Assembly (NCBI RefSeq): GCF_005943945.1
Contig: NZ_CP040710.1
Span: forward strand, 3,827,501-3,891,500
DNA: 64,000 nt
DNA from: Aggregatimonas sangjinii
GTDB taxonomy: Bacteria > Bacteroidota > Bacteroidia > Flavobacteriales > Flavobacteriaceae
Direction: 5' to 3'
Shown here piece by piece: positions 38,862-48,390 of this stretch (within the stretch, counting starts at the first letter, position 1; each line of letters begins with the position of its first letter). Below the pieces are notes generated by a model that did no database searches, had not been told where the DNA came from, and saw only the letters and a list, made by a program, of their open reading frames with translations. Position numbers and translations under genes: made by a program.

Positions 38862-39431
38862 ATGTTCCAACTTGGAAAAACCATTGTCTCCGAAGAGATC
38901 ATAGAAAACGATTTTGTCTGTAACCTTTCGGCATGCAAAGGTGCCTGCTGTATCGATGGCAATGCCGGAGCGCCCCTTGAGGATAAGGAAACCGAGATTT
39001 TGGTAGATATCTTCGCCGATATAAAACCGTTTTTACGCCCGGAGGGCATTGCGGTAATAGAGGATCAAGGTGCTTTTGTTAAAGGGGATGACGGCGAATG
39101 GGAAACCCCATTGGTCAACAATAGCGAATGCGCCTATGTTACCTTCTCGGAAAACGGAACCGCCAAGTGCGGCATTGAGGAAGCGTATAACCAAGGTGCG
39201 ATACAATGGAAAAAACCGGTATCGTGCCACATGTATCCCGTTCGGGTTCGGGAATATTCGCAGTTAACAGCGGTCAATTATCACAAATGGCACATCTGCG
39301 ACCCTGCCTGTAGTCTGGGTGTCGAGTTAAAAGTTCCGATATATAAGTTCGTAAAGGAGGCCTTGGTCCGTAAATTCGGGGAAGCGTGGTACGCCGAGCT
39401 TGAGCAGGTCGCCAAAGAACATCTTAAATAG
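38862..39431 (+). CDS. DUF3109 family protein
   Basis: This 189-residue protein is a DUF3109 member, a family of cysteine-rich proteins found mainly in Bacteroidetes. The conserved signature VCNLSACKGACCIDG near residue 22 contains four cysteines, with more in KCGIEEAY, SCHMYPVRV and HICDPACSLG; they may bind a metal or an iron-sulfur cluster (inference). The ATG at 38862 is preferred over 38844 because of the upstream promoter position and because the family begins close to FQLGKTIVSEEI. Its stop overlaps the convergent kinase gene by 8 nt. Confidence 0.85.
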   Translation: MFQLGKTIVSEEIIENDFVCNLSACKGACCIDGNAGAPLEDKETEILVDIFADIKPFLRPEGIAVIEDQGAFVKGDDGEWETPLVNNSECAYVTFSENGTAKCGIEEAYNQGAIQWKKPVSCHMYPVRVREYSQLTAVNYHKWHICDPACSLGVELKVPIYKFVKEALVRKFGEAWYAELEQVAKEHLK

Positions 39432-41394
39432 TAGGAATAACAAGTACTACCTTTGTGCCCGTCGCCTTCCCCTTATCATCGAAAAGATCGATCATCTCCA
39501 AAGAATAGGGGTTTCTAAATTCTTTTGAAAAATTAGCCAATCGTTCCTTGGTAATATCGATACCGACCGATTTTCTTTTGAGCACTTTGCTTTCCTTTAT
39601 CTTTTCCGCAGCCGCCCGGCCTATACCGTTGTCGGTAATGGTGATGGCAATGGAATCTTCTTCGGTCTTTCCGACATGAAGGTCGATTTTCTTTTCTCCT
39701 TGCTTTGAGGATAAACCATGCCATAGCGCGTTTTCCAAAAAAGGCTGTAGGATAAGGGAAGGTATTTTGATGAGATGCGGATCAACCCCATCAGCCACCG
39801 TAATCTTAAAATTGATTTCGTTGGAAAAGCGAATGTCCTCTATGTTCATATATAGTTCTACAGTTTCAAGCTCCTCGGCAAGCGCGATTTCCTTTACAGA
39901 AGAAGCTTCGAGAATTTTTCGTACCAGTTTCGAAAATTTGTTCAGATAGTGTACGGCATTCTTTTGTTCGTTGTTAATGATGTACAGTTTGATGGAATTA
40001 AGCGAATTGAATAGGAAATGTGGATTCATCTGACTGCGCAGCATATCCTGTTCCAGGGTAATTACCTTTTTTTCGTTTTTTAGCTGAAATTGCCGGTACA
40101 ATACGTAAAAAATACCTGCCATCAATGCCAGAACGATACCACTGATCCATAAAGTAATCTGATTTTGGCGAAGTCTTAGTTTGGCGATTTCATTTTGTTT
40201 TTCAAGCACCTCGATCTTACTGTTCTTTTTCTCGTAATCGTAATAATAGATTACATCGTCTACATACCGTAGATTTCTTTCGGTGGAAATCACATCTTTA
40301 AAATGCGCGTTGGATTTATAGTACTCCAACGCTTTTTTATAATTGCCCTTGGCAACGAACAATTCCGACAAGAACTTGTCTGCCTCCTCTAGTTCGGCGA
40401 GAAGATTGTACTGCGCGGCAATTTCCCGTCCCTTGAGCAGGTGTTCCTCAGCTATTTTGTATCTCCCGAGATGGGTCAAAGTCCACCCCATATTAATGTG
40501 CACCGAAGAAATGATTTTCTTATCGTCCAACCGAACTGCCACGGGCAATGCGGACTCTAGAAGATGCAGGGCTTCTTTCTCTTTGTTCTGGTGAACGAAA
40601 ACATGGGCAATACTGTAATTACAGATCACCCTACCCCTATCCGAATCGATTTTCTCGTTATAGGACAAGGACGTTTGTAAATTCTCCAAGGCCTTCTCAA
40701 GCCTTCCTTGCGCTTCGTAGCAAACACCTATATTTTGGTAGTTGATCGCCAAACCCAGGTTATTATCAAGCTCCTTGTCCAACACTATCGATTTCTCGAA
40801 ACGCTCGATGGCCAAGTCGTACTGCTCCAGCATCATATAAATGTTGGCGATATTGTTCGAGGAAACATTCATGCTGCGCTTAATGCCTTCAGAAGGCTTC
40901 GCTATGGTTTCGGCAAGCGCAAGGGCTTGTTGGCTGTAGTCTAGGGATGATTTTATCGCATCTGTTTTTCGGTAAACCACACTGATCATGTTCAGGCTAT
41001 ATACTTCGAACTCCACATTTTTGGCAGCTTCGGCAACGGTAAGGGCCTTACGATGCAAATCCAGGCTTTTGGCAAAATCGGAAATATTACGGTATTTTCT
41101 GCCCAGTTGGTTCAAAGCGTATGTTTGCCCGTCGAGGTACTTTTTTTCGGCGGCCCTCGCCTCGAAAAAGTTCATGAACACCGTATCGCTACGTACGGGT
41201 CTTAGCACTGCATCGAGTTCTTTATATGTTTTCGGACCTGCCTCGATCAGACTGTCGACCGTCTTTTTGAAATCATCGGAAATACTAACGGATTGAGCGG
41301 TAACCTGATTCGAAGCAAATATGAGGTACAGCAATGCGAAGGACGAAAGTACCTTAAAGAAACCCTCGTAACCGTATTTTAGGGATTTCAGCAT
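39424..41394 (-). CDS. LytS-like sensor histidine kinase with periplasmic TPR repeats
   Basis: This 656-residue kinase has a signal peptide or first membrane helix, TPR repeats over about residues 80-390 (for example LGLAINYQNIGVCYEAQGRLEKAL), a membrane helix near residue 415 (LWISGIVLALMAGIFYVLY), then a His_kinase domain of the LytS type (MRSQMNPHFLFNSLNSIKLYI) and an ATPase domain with DNGIGRAAAEKIK. The TPRs probably face the periplasm. It lies 8 nt downstream of its response regulator gene and so forms a two-component system with it. Confidence 0.9.
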   Translation of the reverse strand: MLKSLKYGYEGFFKVLSSFALLYLIFASNQVTAQSVSISDDFKKTVDSLIEAGPKTYKELDAVLRPVRSDTVFMNFFEARAAEKKYLDGQTYALNQLGRKYRNISDFAKSLDLHRKALTVAEAAKNVEFEVYSLNMISVVYRKTDAIKSSLDYSQQALALAETIAKPSEGIKRSMNVSSNNIANIYMMLEQYDLAIERFEKSIVLDKELDNNLGLAINYQNIGVCYEAQGRLEKALENLQTSLSYNEKIDSDRGRVICNYSIAHVFVHQNKEKEALHLLESALPVAVRLDDKKIISSVHINMGWTLTHLGRYKIAEEHLLKGREIAAQYNLLAELEEADKFLSELFVAKGNYKKALEYYKSNAHFKDVISTERNLRYVDDVIYYYDYEKKNSKIEVLEKQNEIAKLRLRQNQITLWISGIVLALMAGIFYVLYRQFQLKNEKKVITLEQDMLRSQMNPHFLFNSLNSIKLYIINNEQKNAVHYLNKFSKLVRKILEASSVKEIALAEELETVELYMNIEDIRFSNEINFKITVADGVDPHLIKIPSLILQPFLENALWHGLSSKQGEKKIDLHVGKTEEDSIAITITDNGIGRAAAEKIKESKVLKRKSVGIDITKERLANFSKEFRNPYSLEMIDLFDDKGKATGTKVVLVIPTI

Positions 41395-41402
41395 AAAACG
41401 GT

Positions 41403-42137
41403 CTAGAGCATATCTAGAAAATCGGATTTTTTCTGTCTACTAACTGGAATCTTATGACCTGTTTTGAGCACTACGTACCCATCGGTCTTTAGAAACTCCT
41501 TGACCTTATGAAGATTGATGATATAGGAATTGTGTATTCTGAAAAAAGAATCCGCAGGAAGTAGCTCGTTAACTTCCTTCAGTTTTTTCGTAAGCACGAT
41601 TTTACCACCTTCCGATAAATATACAGTACTGTAGTTACCATCCGATTCTGCGTAGATGATTTCATCGCTTTCTAAAAACAGAAGCTTTCCATCCGTATTG
41701 ATGGTTATTTTCTTGTTGATCGTATTTGAATTAAAATTCACCAAGATTTTTTCCAAACGTTCAGCGGAAAAATTTTTGGCATTGAACTTCTTGATTTTCT
41801 TTATCGTATCCTCCAGGTCGTCGGTATCTATGGGTTTCAACAAATAATCGATTGCCTCGTTCTTCAAGGCCTTTATCGCATACTGGTTGTATGCGGTGGT
41901 AATGACTACTGGAAAATTTTTGTTCGTGAGTTTTTGAATAAACTGAAAACCATCCATAGTTGGCATCTCAATATCCAAAAAAAGACAATCAGGGGTATTC
42001 ACCGCTAAATAGTCCAATGCCTCTAAAGGATTTGTAAAAGAAGCGCCCACATGAATTTCATCACTAAAATTAGTGAGTTCCCACGTAAGGCCTTGTAACG
42101 CTTTTATCTCATCATCAACCAATACTGCCTCAATCAT
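41403..42137 (-). CDS. LytTR-family response regulator
   Basis: This 244-residue regulator starts at the ATG with first base 42137 (MIEAVLVDDEIKALQG), as expected for a receiver domain; an ATG seven codons upstream adds a non-homologous tail. The receiver spans residues 1-120 with the phospho-acceptor in CLFLDIEMPTMDG. The LytTR DNA-binding domain follows, with FFRIHNSYIINLHKV and a C-terminal VSRQKKSDFLDML. It pairs with the TPR kinase just downstream. A perfect 29-bp dyad lies 73 nt upstream. Confidence 0.92.
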   Translation of the reverse strand: MIEAVLVDDEIKALQGLTWELTNFSDEIHVGASFTNPLEALDYLAVNTPDCLFLDIEMPTMDGFQFIQKLTNKNFPVVITTAYNQYAIKALKNEAIDYLLKPIDTDDLEDTIKKIKKFNAKNFSAERLEKILVNFNSNTINKKITINTDGKLLFLESDEIIYAESDGNYSTVYLSEGGKIVLTKKLKEVNELLPADSFFRIHNSYIINLHKVKEFLKTDGYVVLKTGHKIPVSRQKKSDFLDML

Positions 42138-42811
42138 AATTTCTATTTTTCTTATCAATTAAAGTAGTTAAAAATACCATTAGACACGGGCTTTTTTCAA
42201 GAATTTGTATTGTTGGTCATAAATCGATTATGACCAACATAAATTTGCTGAAGAATGGCCTTTCAATAATTTTGCACCATCCAATAAGATTCTGCACGAA
42301 TTCATTCAAAGACCTTTTATGCGATAAACTACGCTTGCAAATTGCTTCAACATGGAGAATTTGTGCATAAATTTTGCATTCTACAGTGCTCGTTATCGCA
42401 GAAGAAATTAAAAAATAGGAAGTCTAGTCTATTGCACAACTGTCCCAAAAGACATCCCAGATACTATCGAGAAAGGCATTTCCTATCACCTGGTCTGTAT
42501 GATTATAGCCGCTGCCGATTCTGATCGGAAATAGTTGATACTCCTAAAACTTGAAACCACAATTCGATCTTAGCCCTACTGACGTACCGAAGAACTAGCG
42601 AAACCGAAATTCACCGACCAAAAAATCACCGTTTACCTTTAAATATTTGAATCCAAAGTCATTTACACAAAAAAAAACACCGTTTATACACTCTTAACAT
42701 GAAAACCATACCGATCACGATATATTAGCTCCCGCGATACCAATCTTGCGTTTTTAGTTCCCCAGCGCTACCGAATAATACCGTAACCAAGGAGAATAAA
42801 AAGCGACTATC
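42138..42811. other. Gene-poor 674-bp region
   Basis: Apart from the dyad at 42211-42239 I see no gene. A CGTTTACCTTTAAA string near 42630 loosely resembles the first half of the bipartite motif used at 44-56 kb but lacks the second half at the required spacing. The region ends at the small peptide gene at 42812. Confidence 0.45.
42211..42239. promoter_or_regulatory. Perfect 29-bp dyad upstream of the LytTR regulator
   Basis: TGTTGGTCATAA and TTATGACCAACA are exact reverse complements separated by ATCGA. There is no T-run, and no gene ends nearby, so this is more likely a protein-binding operator than a terminator. It sits 73 nt upstream of the LytTR response regulator start. Confidence 0.72.
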
Positions 42812-42967
42812 ATGAAAAAATGTATTATAATGTTCATTTTTTTACTTTGTACCATTTTATTGGCTATCATAACCGAAAGAGGGCCGGAGATTCAAGTTGA
42901 TGAAATGTTACTGGCCAATGACGATGTTTCCGAAGAACTACTAACAATCAATAAGCTTGGCAAGTAA
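42812..42967 (+). CDS. 51-residue secreted or membrane peptide
   Basis: An ATG preceded by AAGGAGA (about 20 nt before it) opens a 51-codon frame. The product begins MKKCIIMFIFLLCTILLAII, a classic hydrophobic signal or membrane segment with a charged start, followed by a 30-residue acidic part ending in NDDVSEELLTINKLGK. I do not recognise it. It lies alone in a gene-poor region between the LytTR and AraC regulators. The signal-like start and ribosome-binding-type sequence support a real gene, but codon use over 51 codons is weak evidence. Confidence 0.5.
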   Translation: MKKCIIMFIFLLCTILLAIITERGPEIQVDEMLLANDDVSEELLTINKLGK

Positions 42968-43227
42968 GGTAATTTAGGGTTATCGACTAGCGATGTTACG
43001 TTTTATACTTAAATTTTTTACTGTATACTTTTGATTTTTAGTGATTTATTAGGTGAAATTTTGTATGTTTACAGGCGATTTCCCCGAGTAATTTCTTATA
43101 CACACATATTTTTTATAAGCTATACCAAACCAAGCTTGCATTTTTGTGTTTAAAAAGTAATGATTTTTTTGGGTTTTTCAACCCATAATATATTTATGAA
43201 ACTGCCAATCCAATAGGTACGACTCAA

Positions 43228-43474
43228 GGAACGTGTTAAAAAAATACGAAAGGTCCTTGGACTGTCCGTCTAATGGAATTGTCATTACACAAGCAATATT
43301 AACCAACTTGTTGGTTATTGTTGTGCTCGGTTATAGGTTTCGGGGGAACTACCTAGATCAGCATTTGATGACAGTGTTAATTCATTGGGGGTCGTACGGC
43401 TTGGCGGTATCATGTATAAGAAAAATAGGTTAGAACGCGTTTCTAGCTTTTTTTATGCTTTTTTTACACGTTCC
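43228..43474. repeat. Possible small element with terminal inverted repeats
   Basis: GGAACGTGTTAAAAAAAT at 43228-43245 and its near reverse complement ending ACACGTTCC at 43474 bound a 247-bp segment. The segment contains a GTG-started open frame (43233-43433, 66 codons) with one membrane-like stretch that I do not trust as a gene. No target duplication is evident. The gene-free stretch around it (42968-43755) shows nothing else. Confidence 0.4.
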
Positions 43475-43755
43475 GCATGAATCGGTTTGTAATTTGTTTT
43501 TCACTTCTCGCAATTACCCCAATTCGTATTCCGATAGTTTCTTGATTCAGTAAATAAGTTCTTTCTAGCCGGTAATTCGCGATGTGTATCTTGTGGTACC
43601 CCATAATTTTCAAAGGCATAGTAGCTATAAATCTATTATGGCCGCTTTGTAAGCTTCGTACTGACAACTACAATTTCACACTATAAAATCGAGATTTCTG
43701 AAAATAAAGCCAAACACTTTTCAAATCTATGGAGTTAAGCTATAACGTTCTGGCT

Positions 43756-44601
43756 CTAAGCTTTTCTACCTAAATAGGACGCTACATAGGCATGTTTCCC
43801 CTTAAGAAAATGGGTCGGACTCTCCCCGATCATTTGGCGGAATTCATTCACGAAATGGGCTTGGTCGTAGTAGCCGCAGTCCAAAGCCAAACGATGAATT
43901 TCAGCTGTATTCGACGTTTTCAAAAGTTCGAATATCGTGTTCAACTGAATCACTTTACAAAAGTATTTTGGGGAAACGCCTATAATTTCCTTGAATTTGC
44001 GCCTATAATGTCGAACACCCACGCCACTATTTTCTGCCAACATGGTTTGGCTTACTTTTCCATTTTTTGAAAATATCTCTTCTAGGGAATCATCCAACCA
44101 AGGGATAGGTGGGAGTCGATTTTTTGCCAATTCCCGAATTAGCTCCAATAGTATGGGCAATCGATCTTCTGGACTGGAACATCGTTCAAGCTCTTTAAAT
44201 ATTTCTGGGAAGGCTATCGGCGTAACGGCATCAAAATTTTGACACTTATTTGAAAAGAAAGTACCTGTTCTATGAAAAAGGTAATACGTAGCTGTCGGGT
44301 GTAATACAAAACCAATCTGCCCGAAAACCCCGTCGATTTCAACCTCGATATCAGCGTTTGATATCTGTCCATTTATGGTAAGTCTTTTATTTCTTGGGGT
44401 CTTTTCGCCGCGAACATACACCAAAGGTATATCATTAAAAATACTAACGAGTAATGGAAAACCAATGGGATGTACTGGGAATTTAACGTTGATCTTAGTG
44501 TCTGATTCCCCATAAATGGACGCAATTACGAATTGCTTCAAATTTTCTGGAATCGGGTAGTTCAACTCCTTCGCATAATTTTTTATCATATCGTTCCGCA
44601 A
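43756..44601 (-). CDS. AraC-family transcriptional regulator
   Basis: This 281-residue protein has a ~180-residue N-terminal sensor region of the type found in many Bacteroidetes AraC proteins (DUF6597-like) and a C-terminal AraC double helix-turn-helix. The HTH is recognisable from NSGVGVRHYRRKFKEIIGVSPKYF and YYDQAHFVNEFRQMIGESPTHF. It binds DNA as a transcriptional regulator; the ligand is unknown. It is divergent from the lipoprotein gene at 44858, which carries a bipartite promoter motif, but I see no AraC-type repeat between them. Confidence 0.88.
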   Translation of the reverse strand: MRNDMIKNYAKELNYPIPENLKQFVIASIYGESDTKINVKFPVHPIGFPLLVSIFNDIPLVYVRGEKTPRNKRLTINGQISNADIEVEIDGVFGQIGFVLHPTATYYLFHRTGTFFSNKCQNFDAVTPIAFPEIFKELERCSSPEDRLPILLELIRELAKNRLPPIPWLDDSLEEIFSKNGKVSQTMLAENSGVGVRHYRRKFKEIIGVSPKYFCKVIQLNTIFELLKTSNTAEIHRLALDCGYYDQAHFVNEFRQMIGESPTHFLKGKHAYVASYLGRKA

Positions 44602-44808
44602 TCAAAAGAATGCCCATGTCCGAATTTTACAATGATTTGCATTTCCTAAAACATAGTTTTAACTCAAGTTAACCAATTTCTCCCCCAATTTAACATTTAC
44701 CAATTTCAACCGATTCTTGGCCGGTCATACACGAATCGTAGCTTCCTATACATTTATCGTTGAAATACGGGACTTTGAACTTACTTTTAAAAAATTCACA
44801 AAAGGCCA

Positions 44809-44845
44809 TGTTTACTTTTAAATCGACTGAACACTAATATTATAT
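44809..44845 (+). promoter_or_regulatory. Bipartite promoter-like motif (site E)
   Basis: TGTTTACTTTTA is followed at the fixed spacing by ACTAATATTATA, matching the first half and the ACTAAT core of the consensus but not its GGTCGTA end. The ATG of the lipoprotein gene lies 50 nt after the motif start. Confidence 0.68.
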
Positions 44846-44857
44846 AAACTATAAATT

Positions 44858-45511
44858 ATGAAAACAATGAACTATGCACTACTACTATCATTTCTCTTTT
44901 TCGGAATAGGATGTTCAAACCAAGAAGATTTCAAGACCGAAGAACTTAGTGCAACTGAGTCACGAGCTAGAGAAACCCAAGAACCGCAGCTCTTATCAGA
45001 GCCACTACTTCATCAGGTTTACCTGGAGGAAGAATTGTCCTATTTAAATTGTCAAGAAGAAAACCTGCTTATCGACTTAGATAATGGCGTGCCCGGAGCT
45101 GAAGAAGCACTTGAAGAAAATAGGCAACTAACCGAGTTGAATCATAGGTACTCAGAATTTTTGGATGAATTGATTTCTGCAGGACGTCTTTGTCGTCCAG
45201 GCGTCAAATGTCCTAAACCGAAACCAAATCCTTGTGGCGACGAAAGAGGTTGTATTTCAAATTGTCCCATTCTTATATACGATTTTTCCAATATCATTTC
45301 GATCACGTCAAAAATTGATGTTAGTGTCGTTAATGGCGGTGGAGAAGTTTGCGGTGGCATAGGAGAAATAGAGCAGATTGACGAAAACCTTTATGAGGCC
45401 TCTTTCGAAACGGATGAATGTTGTGATGGCTTCTTGCAAGTCACCAAAGAATTTGAAGCAGCGCCCCAAGGTAAAATTTCCTATCGGATACCCATTACAT
45501 GTAATCATTAG
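44858..45511 (+). CDS. Cysteine-rich putative lipoprotein
   Basis: This 217-residue protein has an SPII signal (MKTMNYALLLSFLFFGIGC). The mature part starts with an acidic, helical region and continues with a cysteine-rich stretch (CRPGVKCPKPKPNPCG) and a beta-rich C-terminal half that also has several cysteines. I recognise no domain. It is the first gene behind a site of the bipartite motif and is followed, after a terminator, by the TPR-CHAT gene. Confidence 0.72.
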   Translation: MKTMNYALLLSFLFFGIGCSNQEDFKTEELSATESRARETQEPQLLSEPLLHQVYLEEELSYLNCQEENLLIDLDNGVPGAEEALEENRQLTELNHRYSEFLDELISAGRLCRPGVKCPKPKPNPCGDERGCISNCPILIYDFSNIISITSKIDVSVVNGGGEVCGGIGEIEQIDENLYEASFETDECCDGFLQVTKEFEAAPQGKISYRIPITCNH

Positions 45512-45530
45512 AATTCAAAATTAGTAACTT

Positions 45531-45563
45531 AAGCCTCTGGATGTCTATTCAGGGGCTTTTTAT
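45531..45563 (+). terminator. Terminator between lipoprotein and CHAT gene
   Basis: AAGCCTCTG and CAGGGGCTT form a stem with a ten-base loop, followed by TTTTT. Because it covers the first in-frame ATG of the next frame (45541), the CHAT gene should start at 45562 or 45565. Partial read-through could still supply the CHAT gene. Confidence 0.75.
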
Positions 45564-48390
45564 GATGAGAAATTGTGCTATACTCGCCGTTTTCCTATTT
45601 TGCTCTTCGCCGTATGTTCGCTGTCAAACGAGCGCACTTGAAGAGGAAATGACCGACTATTTTTGGAAAGGAGCGGATGTAATGTATTCCAAAAAGGATA
45701 GTGCTTATTTTTATTTGAACAAAGCGGAAGAAATTGCGTTGAGTCTAAATGATCCGGAAGCTTATTTAGATATTTTAACCTACCAGCTTAGCGCAAGTAG
45801 CTATCATTTTGATCTTACCACATCTGCACAGACCCTTGCAAAAACCGATTCGCTGCTTTCTCTTGAAGGTATCAAGGAAAAGGTAGCCGATTACCGTGAT
45901 TATCATAATGATTACCAAATAAATCAGGGCAATTATTACTACAAGCTCGGGATTTTCGAAACCGCTAAAAACTATTTTCTTCAAAGTCGACAACAGTATA
46001 CTTCAAAACCGATTACCTCCCTCACCGATGACGAGGCGACCACTTTGTTCAGCATTAATAACTTTCTGGGATCGATTTACAAACGCTTGGGCAAATACGA
46101 CATTTCCGAAAAATACTATTTGAACAATCGGGCACTCATCGAACAGCACCCCTTTCTGCTTAAAAACAAAGTAGCTTTTCTGACTAATGTAAATCAATTG
46201 CTAGCCCAAGTGTATGTAGAGCTTGAACAACCGATAAAAGCTAACGCATTATTTAAGAGCGGTGTCGAAGTTTATAAAAAGTTCTACAAAAGAGATAAAA
46301 AGTTCAAAAACAACCTCGTTAATGTCTACCAGCATATTGCCCAAAATAATATGGCATTAGATAGTTTGCAAATGGCCCTAAAATATATTGATGAGAGTCA
46401 AGACTATTTGCTACCGGAAGACCCTTTTTTCAAACAATCCCTTCTACTATACGGGGATATTTATTCAGCGCAAGGCAAAGAAAGAATCGCTTTAGAGCAA
46501 TATCAGAAAGCTCTGGAAATCTTTAAAGAGTACCGCCATAACAAACCGCACCAAGATATCGCTGAAGTACATGGCAAACTAGCCGAATTCTACCTTAAGG
46601 TAAATGATTACGAACAGGGTCTTCTAGCAATAAACGATGCCCTTCGGGCATCAGGAAGAGTTCAGAATATTGAAAATCCAGAACCGGATAAAGTTTTTTC
46701 AAAGCGACAATTATTGCGGTTGTTGGATGTAAAAGCGCAACTACAACACTTAGGATATCAAAAAACGAACGACCTTGTTTATTTAGATGCTGCAATGCAT
46801 TCGAACAAAGCATTATTGAAAACCTTTGCAATGCTTAAAAAGGAATTCGACAGTAAGCTTGATAAGCAATTCTTGTCTAGCAGCGCGTACCCTATTTTTC
46901 GTCGTATGTTGGCAACTACTTATGAAGCCTATCGGCTCAAACCATCGCGTGAGATTATGGAGCTGGCCTTAAATATCTCGGAAAAAAATAAGGATTTTCT
47001 CCTTTTGGAAGCGCTCAGAAATTCCAGTGCCACACAATATGGTGAAATACCAAAGCAGTTGCTAGATCAGGAGGCCCAGTACAGGGCCCAAATCACCCAT
47101 TTTGAAAAACAAGAATTCGATGATAAAGATGAGGACGGGGTGTATTCCCTAAAATTGTTCACACTTCAACAAGAATATTATAATTTCTTGGATTCATTGA
47201 AGCAAAACTATCCCAAGTACCATAATCTAAAGTATGGCGATGTACCCATTAATTTAACAGAGATCCGAAGAGTACTGTTAAAAAATAACGATGTATTGAT
47301 TTCCTATACCATGTCGGATAAAATGCTCTATGCCATAGTCGTAGGGGAGTCTGGAGAAGAATTTTTAAGCCTTCCCTTTTCTGAAGCCGATAGAGAAGAG
47401 GTTCGCAGATTCTACAGCCTACTTTCCACTGCCTCCGTAAACGACAACACGGGTATAATTGTCGAAATGGGCAAAACCCTTTTTGCAAAAATCCTAAAAG
47501 AACCATTGTCCCATCTAAAAAGTAAAAACCTCGTTATCATCCCTGATGACGTACTGCACTACCTTCCTTTTGATTTGCTTCAAAATGAAAATGAATATGT
47601 GTTGCAGCAAAAAAATATCAGTTATGGCAATGCCGTTTCCTCTTTGTTGGAACTTCATAAAATGCGGAATACAGGCATTCGTGAAGTGCTTGCCTTTGCT
47701 CCAAGCTTTGACGGAACGCTTGTAGAGAATACCGAAAGACAGTTTGGCAAACTGATCTATAACGACGATGAAGTAGAGGGAATAGGCGACTTTTACAAGG
47801 TCGGTGTATTTACCGACACAAGTGCTACGCTTCATAACTTTATGACCAAAGCCGCGGAGTACGGAATGATTCATTTAGCAACACACGCCTCGGCTAATGA
47901 CGAGTTTCCCGACTATTCTTATATGGCTTTCACTGCGCATTCCGATAAAGACAATGTTCTCTATATCAAAGACCTTTACAATACTTCCCTCAATGCCGAT
48001 ATGGTTACCCTAAGCGCCTGCCAAACGGGAATCGGGAAATTACAGAAAGGCCAGGGTATGATGAGTCTTTCCAAAGGGTTTTACTATGCCGGGGCAAAAT
48101 CACTGGTCAATACGCTGTGGAAAATAAACGATAAAAGTACGGTGCCCTTGATGGCATTTTTCTACGAAGGGTTAAGCGAAGGCAAATCGAAAAGCGAAGC
48201 GCTACGTCATGCCAAACTTAGATATTTAGAGACGATCGATGACGATTTGTTAAAACACCCCTATTATTGGGCCGCTTTTACGGTTTCGGGAAACGTGGCG
48301 CCCTTAGAGGACAAAACAAACAAATGGTGGTGGCTGTCTTTGCTACCCATAATCGCTTTTGGGGCATGGTTGCTGAAAAGTAAACATTAG
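45562..48390 (+). CDS. TPR-CHAT (caspase-like) protein with signal peptide and C-terminal membrane anchor
   Basis: This 942-residue protein has a signal peptide (CAILAVFLFCSS), TPR-type helical repeats over about residues 30-500, and a C-terminal CHAT domain, a clan-CD cysteine protease fold. The presumed dyad is visible: His about residue 775 in HLATHAS and Cys about residue 820 in LSACQTGIG. After the CHAT domain comes one membrane helix (WWWLSLLPIIAFGAWLL) and a short basic end, so TPR and CHAT should lie in the periplasm. CHAT proteins are proteases activated by partner binding. Its 3' end overlaps the convergent anti-sigma-like gene by 4 nt. The start follows a terminator, so ATG 45562 or 45565 is used. 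Confidence 0.85.
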   Translation: MMRNCAILAVFLFCSSPYVRCQTSALEEEMTDYFWKGADVMYSKKDSAYFYLNKAEEIALSLNDPEAYLDILTYQLSASSYHFDLTTSAQTLAKTDSLLSLEGIKEKVADYRDYHNDYQINQGNYYYKLGIFETAKNYFLQSRQQYTSKPITSLTDDEATTLFSINNFLGSIYKRLGKYDISEKYYLNNRALIEQHPFLLKNKVAFLTNVNQLLAQVYVELEQPIKANALFKSGVEVYKKFYKRDKKFKNNLVNVYQHIAQNNMALDSLQMALKYIDESQDYLLPEDPFFKQSLLLYGDIYSAQGKERIALEQYQKALEIFKEYRHNKPHQDIAEVHGKLAEFYLKVNDYEQGLLAINDALRASGRVQNIENPEPDKVFSKRQLLRLLDVKAQLQHLGYQKTNDLVYLDAAMHSNKALLKTFAMLKKEFDSKLDKQFLSSSAYPIFRRMLATTYEAYRLKPSREIMELALNISEKNKDFLLLEALRNSSATQYGEIPKQLLDQEAQYRAQITHFEKQEFDDKDEDGVYSLKLFTLQQEYYNFLDSLKQNYPKYHNLKYGDVPINLTEIRRVLLKNNDVLISYTMSDKMLYAIVVGESGEEFLSLPFSEADREEVRRFYSLLSTASVNDNTGIIVEMGKTLFAKILKEPLSHLKSKNLVIIPDDVLHYLPFDLLQNENEYVLQQKNISYGNAVSSLLELHKMRNTGIREVLAFAPSFDGTLVENTERQFGKLIYNDDEVEGIGDFYKVGVFTDTSATLHNFMTKAAEYGMIHLATHASANDEFPDYSYMAFTAHSDKDNVLYIKDLYNTSLNADMVTLSACQTGIGKLQKGQGMMSLSKGFYYAGAKSLVNTLWKINDKSTVPLMAFFYEGLSEGKSKSEALRHAKLRYLETIDDDLLKHPYYWAAFTVSGNVAPLEDKTNKWWWLSLLPIIAFGAWLLKSKH

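Noticed and set aside
42342-42524. A 60-codon frame in the gene-poor region
   Set aside because: Cysteine- and arginine-rich product without signal or similarity, typical of a chance frame.
43233-43433. A GTG-started 66-codon frame with one hydrophobic stretch
   Set aside because: No ribosome-binding sequence, no recognisable family, and it fills a segment bounded by inverted repeats; treated as chance.
48376-48388. A TGTTTACTTTT string on the minus strand at the end of the CHAT gene
   Set aside because: It encodes the KSKH end of the CHAT protein, lacks the second half of the motif at the right spacing and has no gene start downstream.
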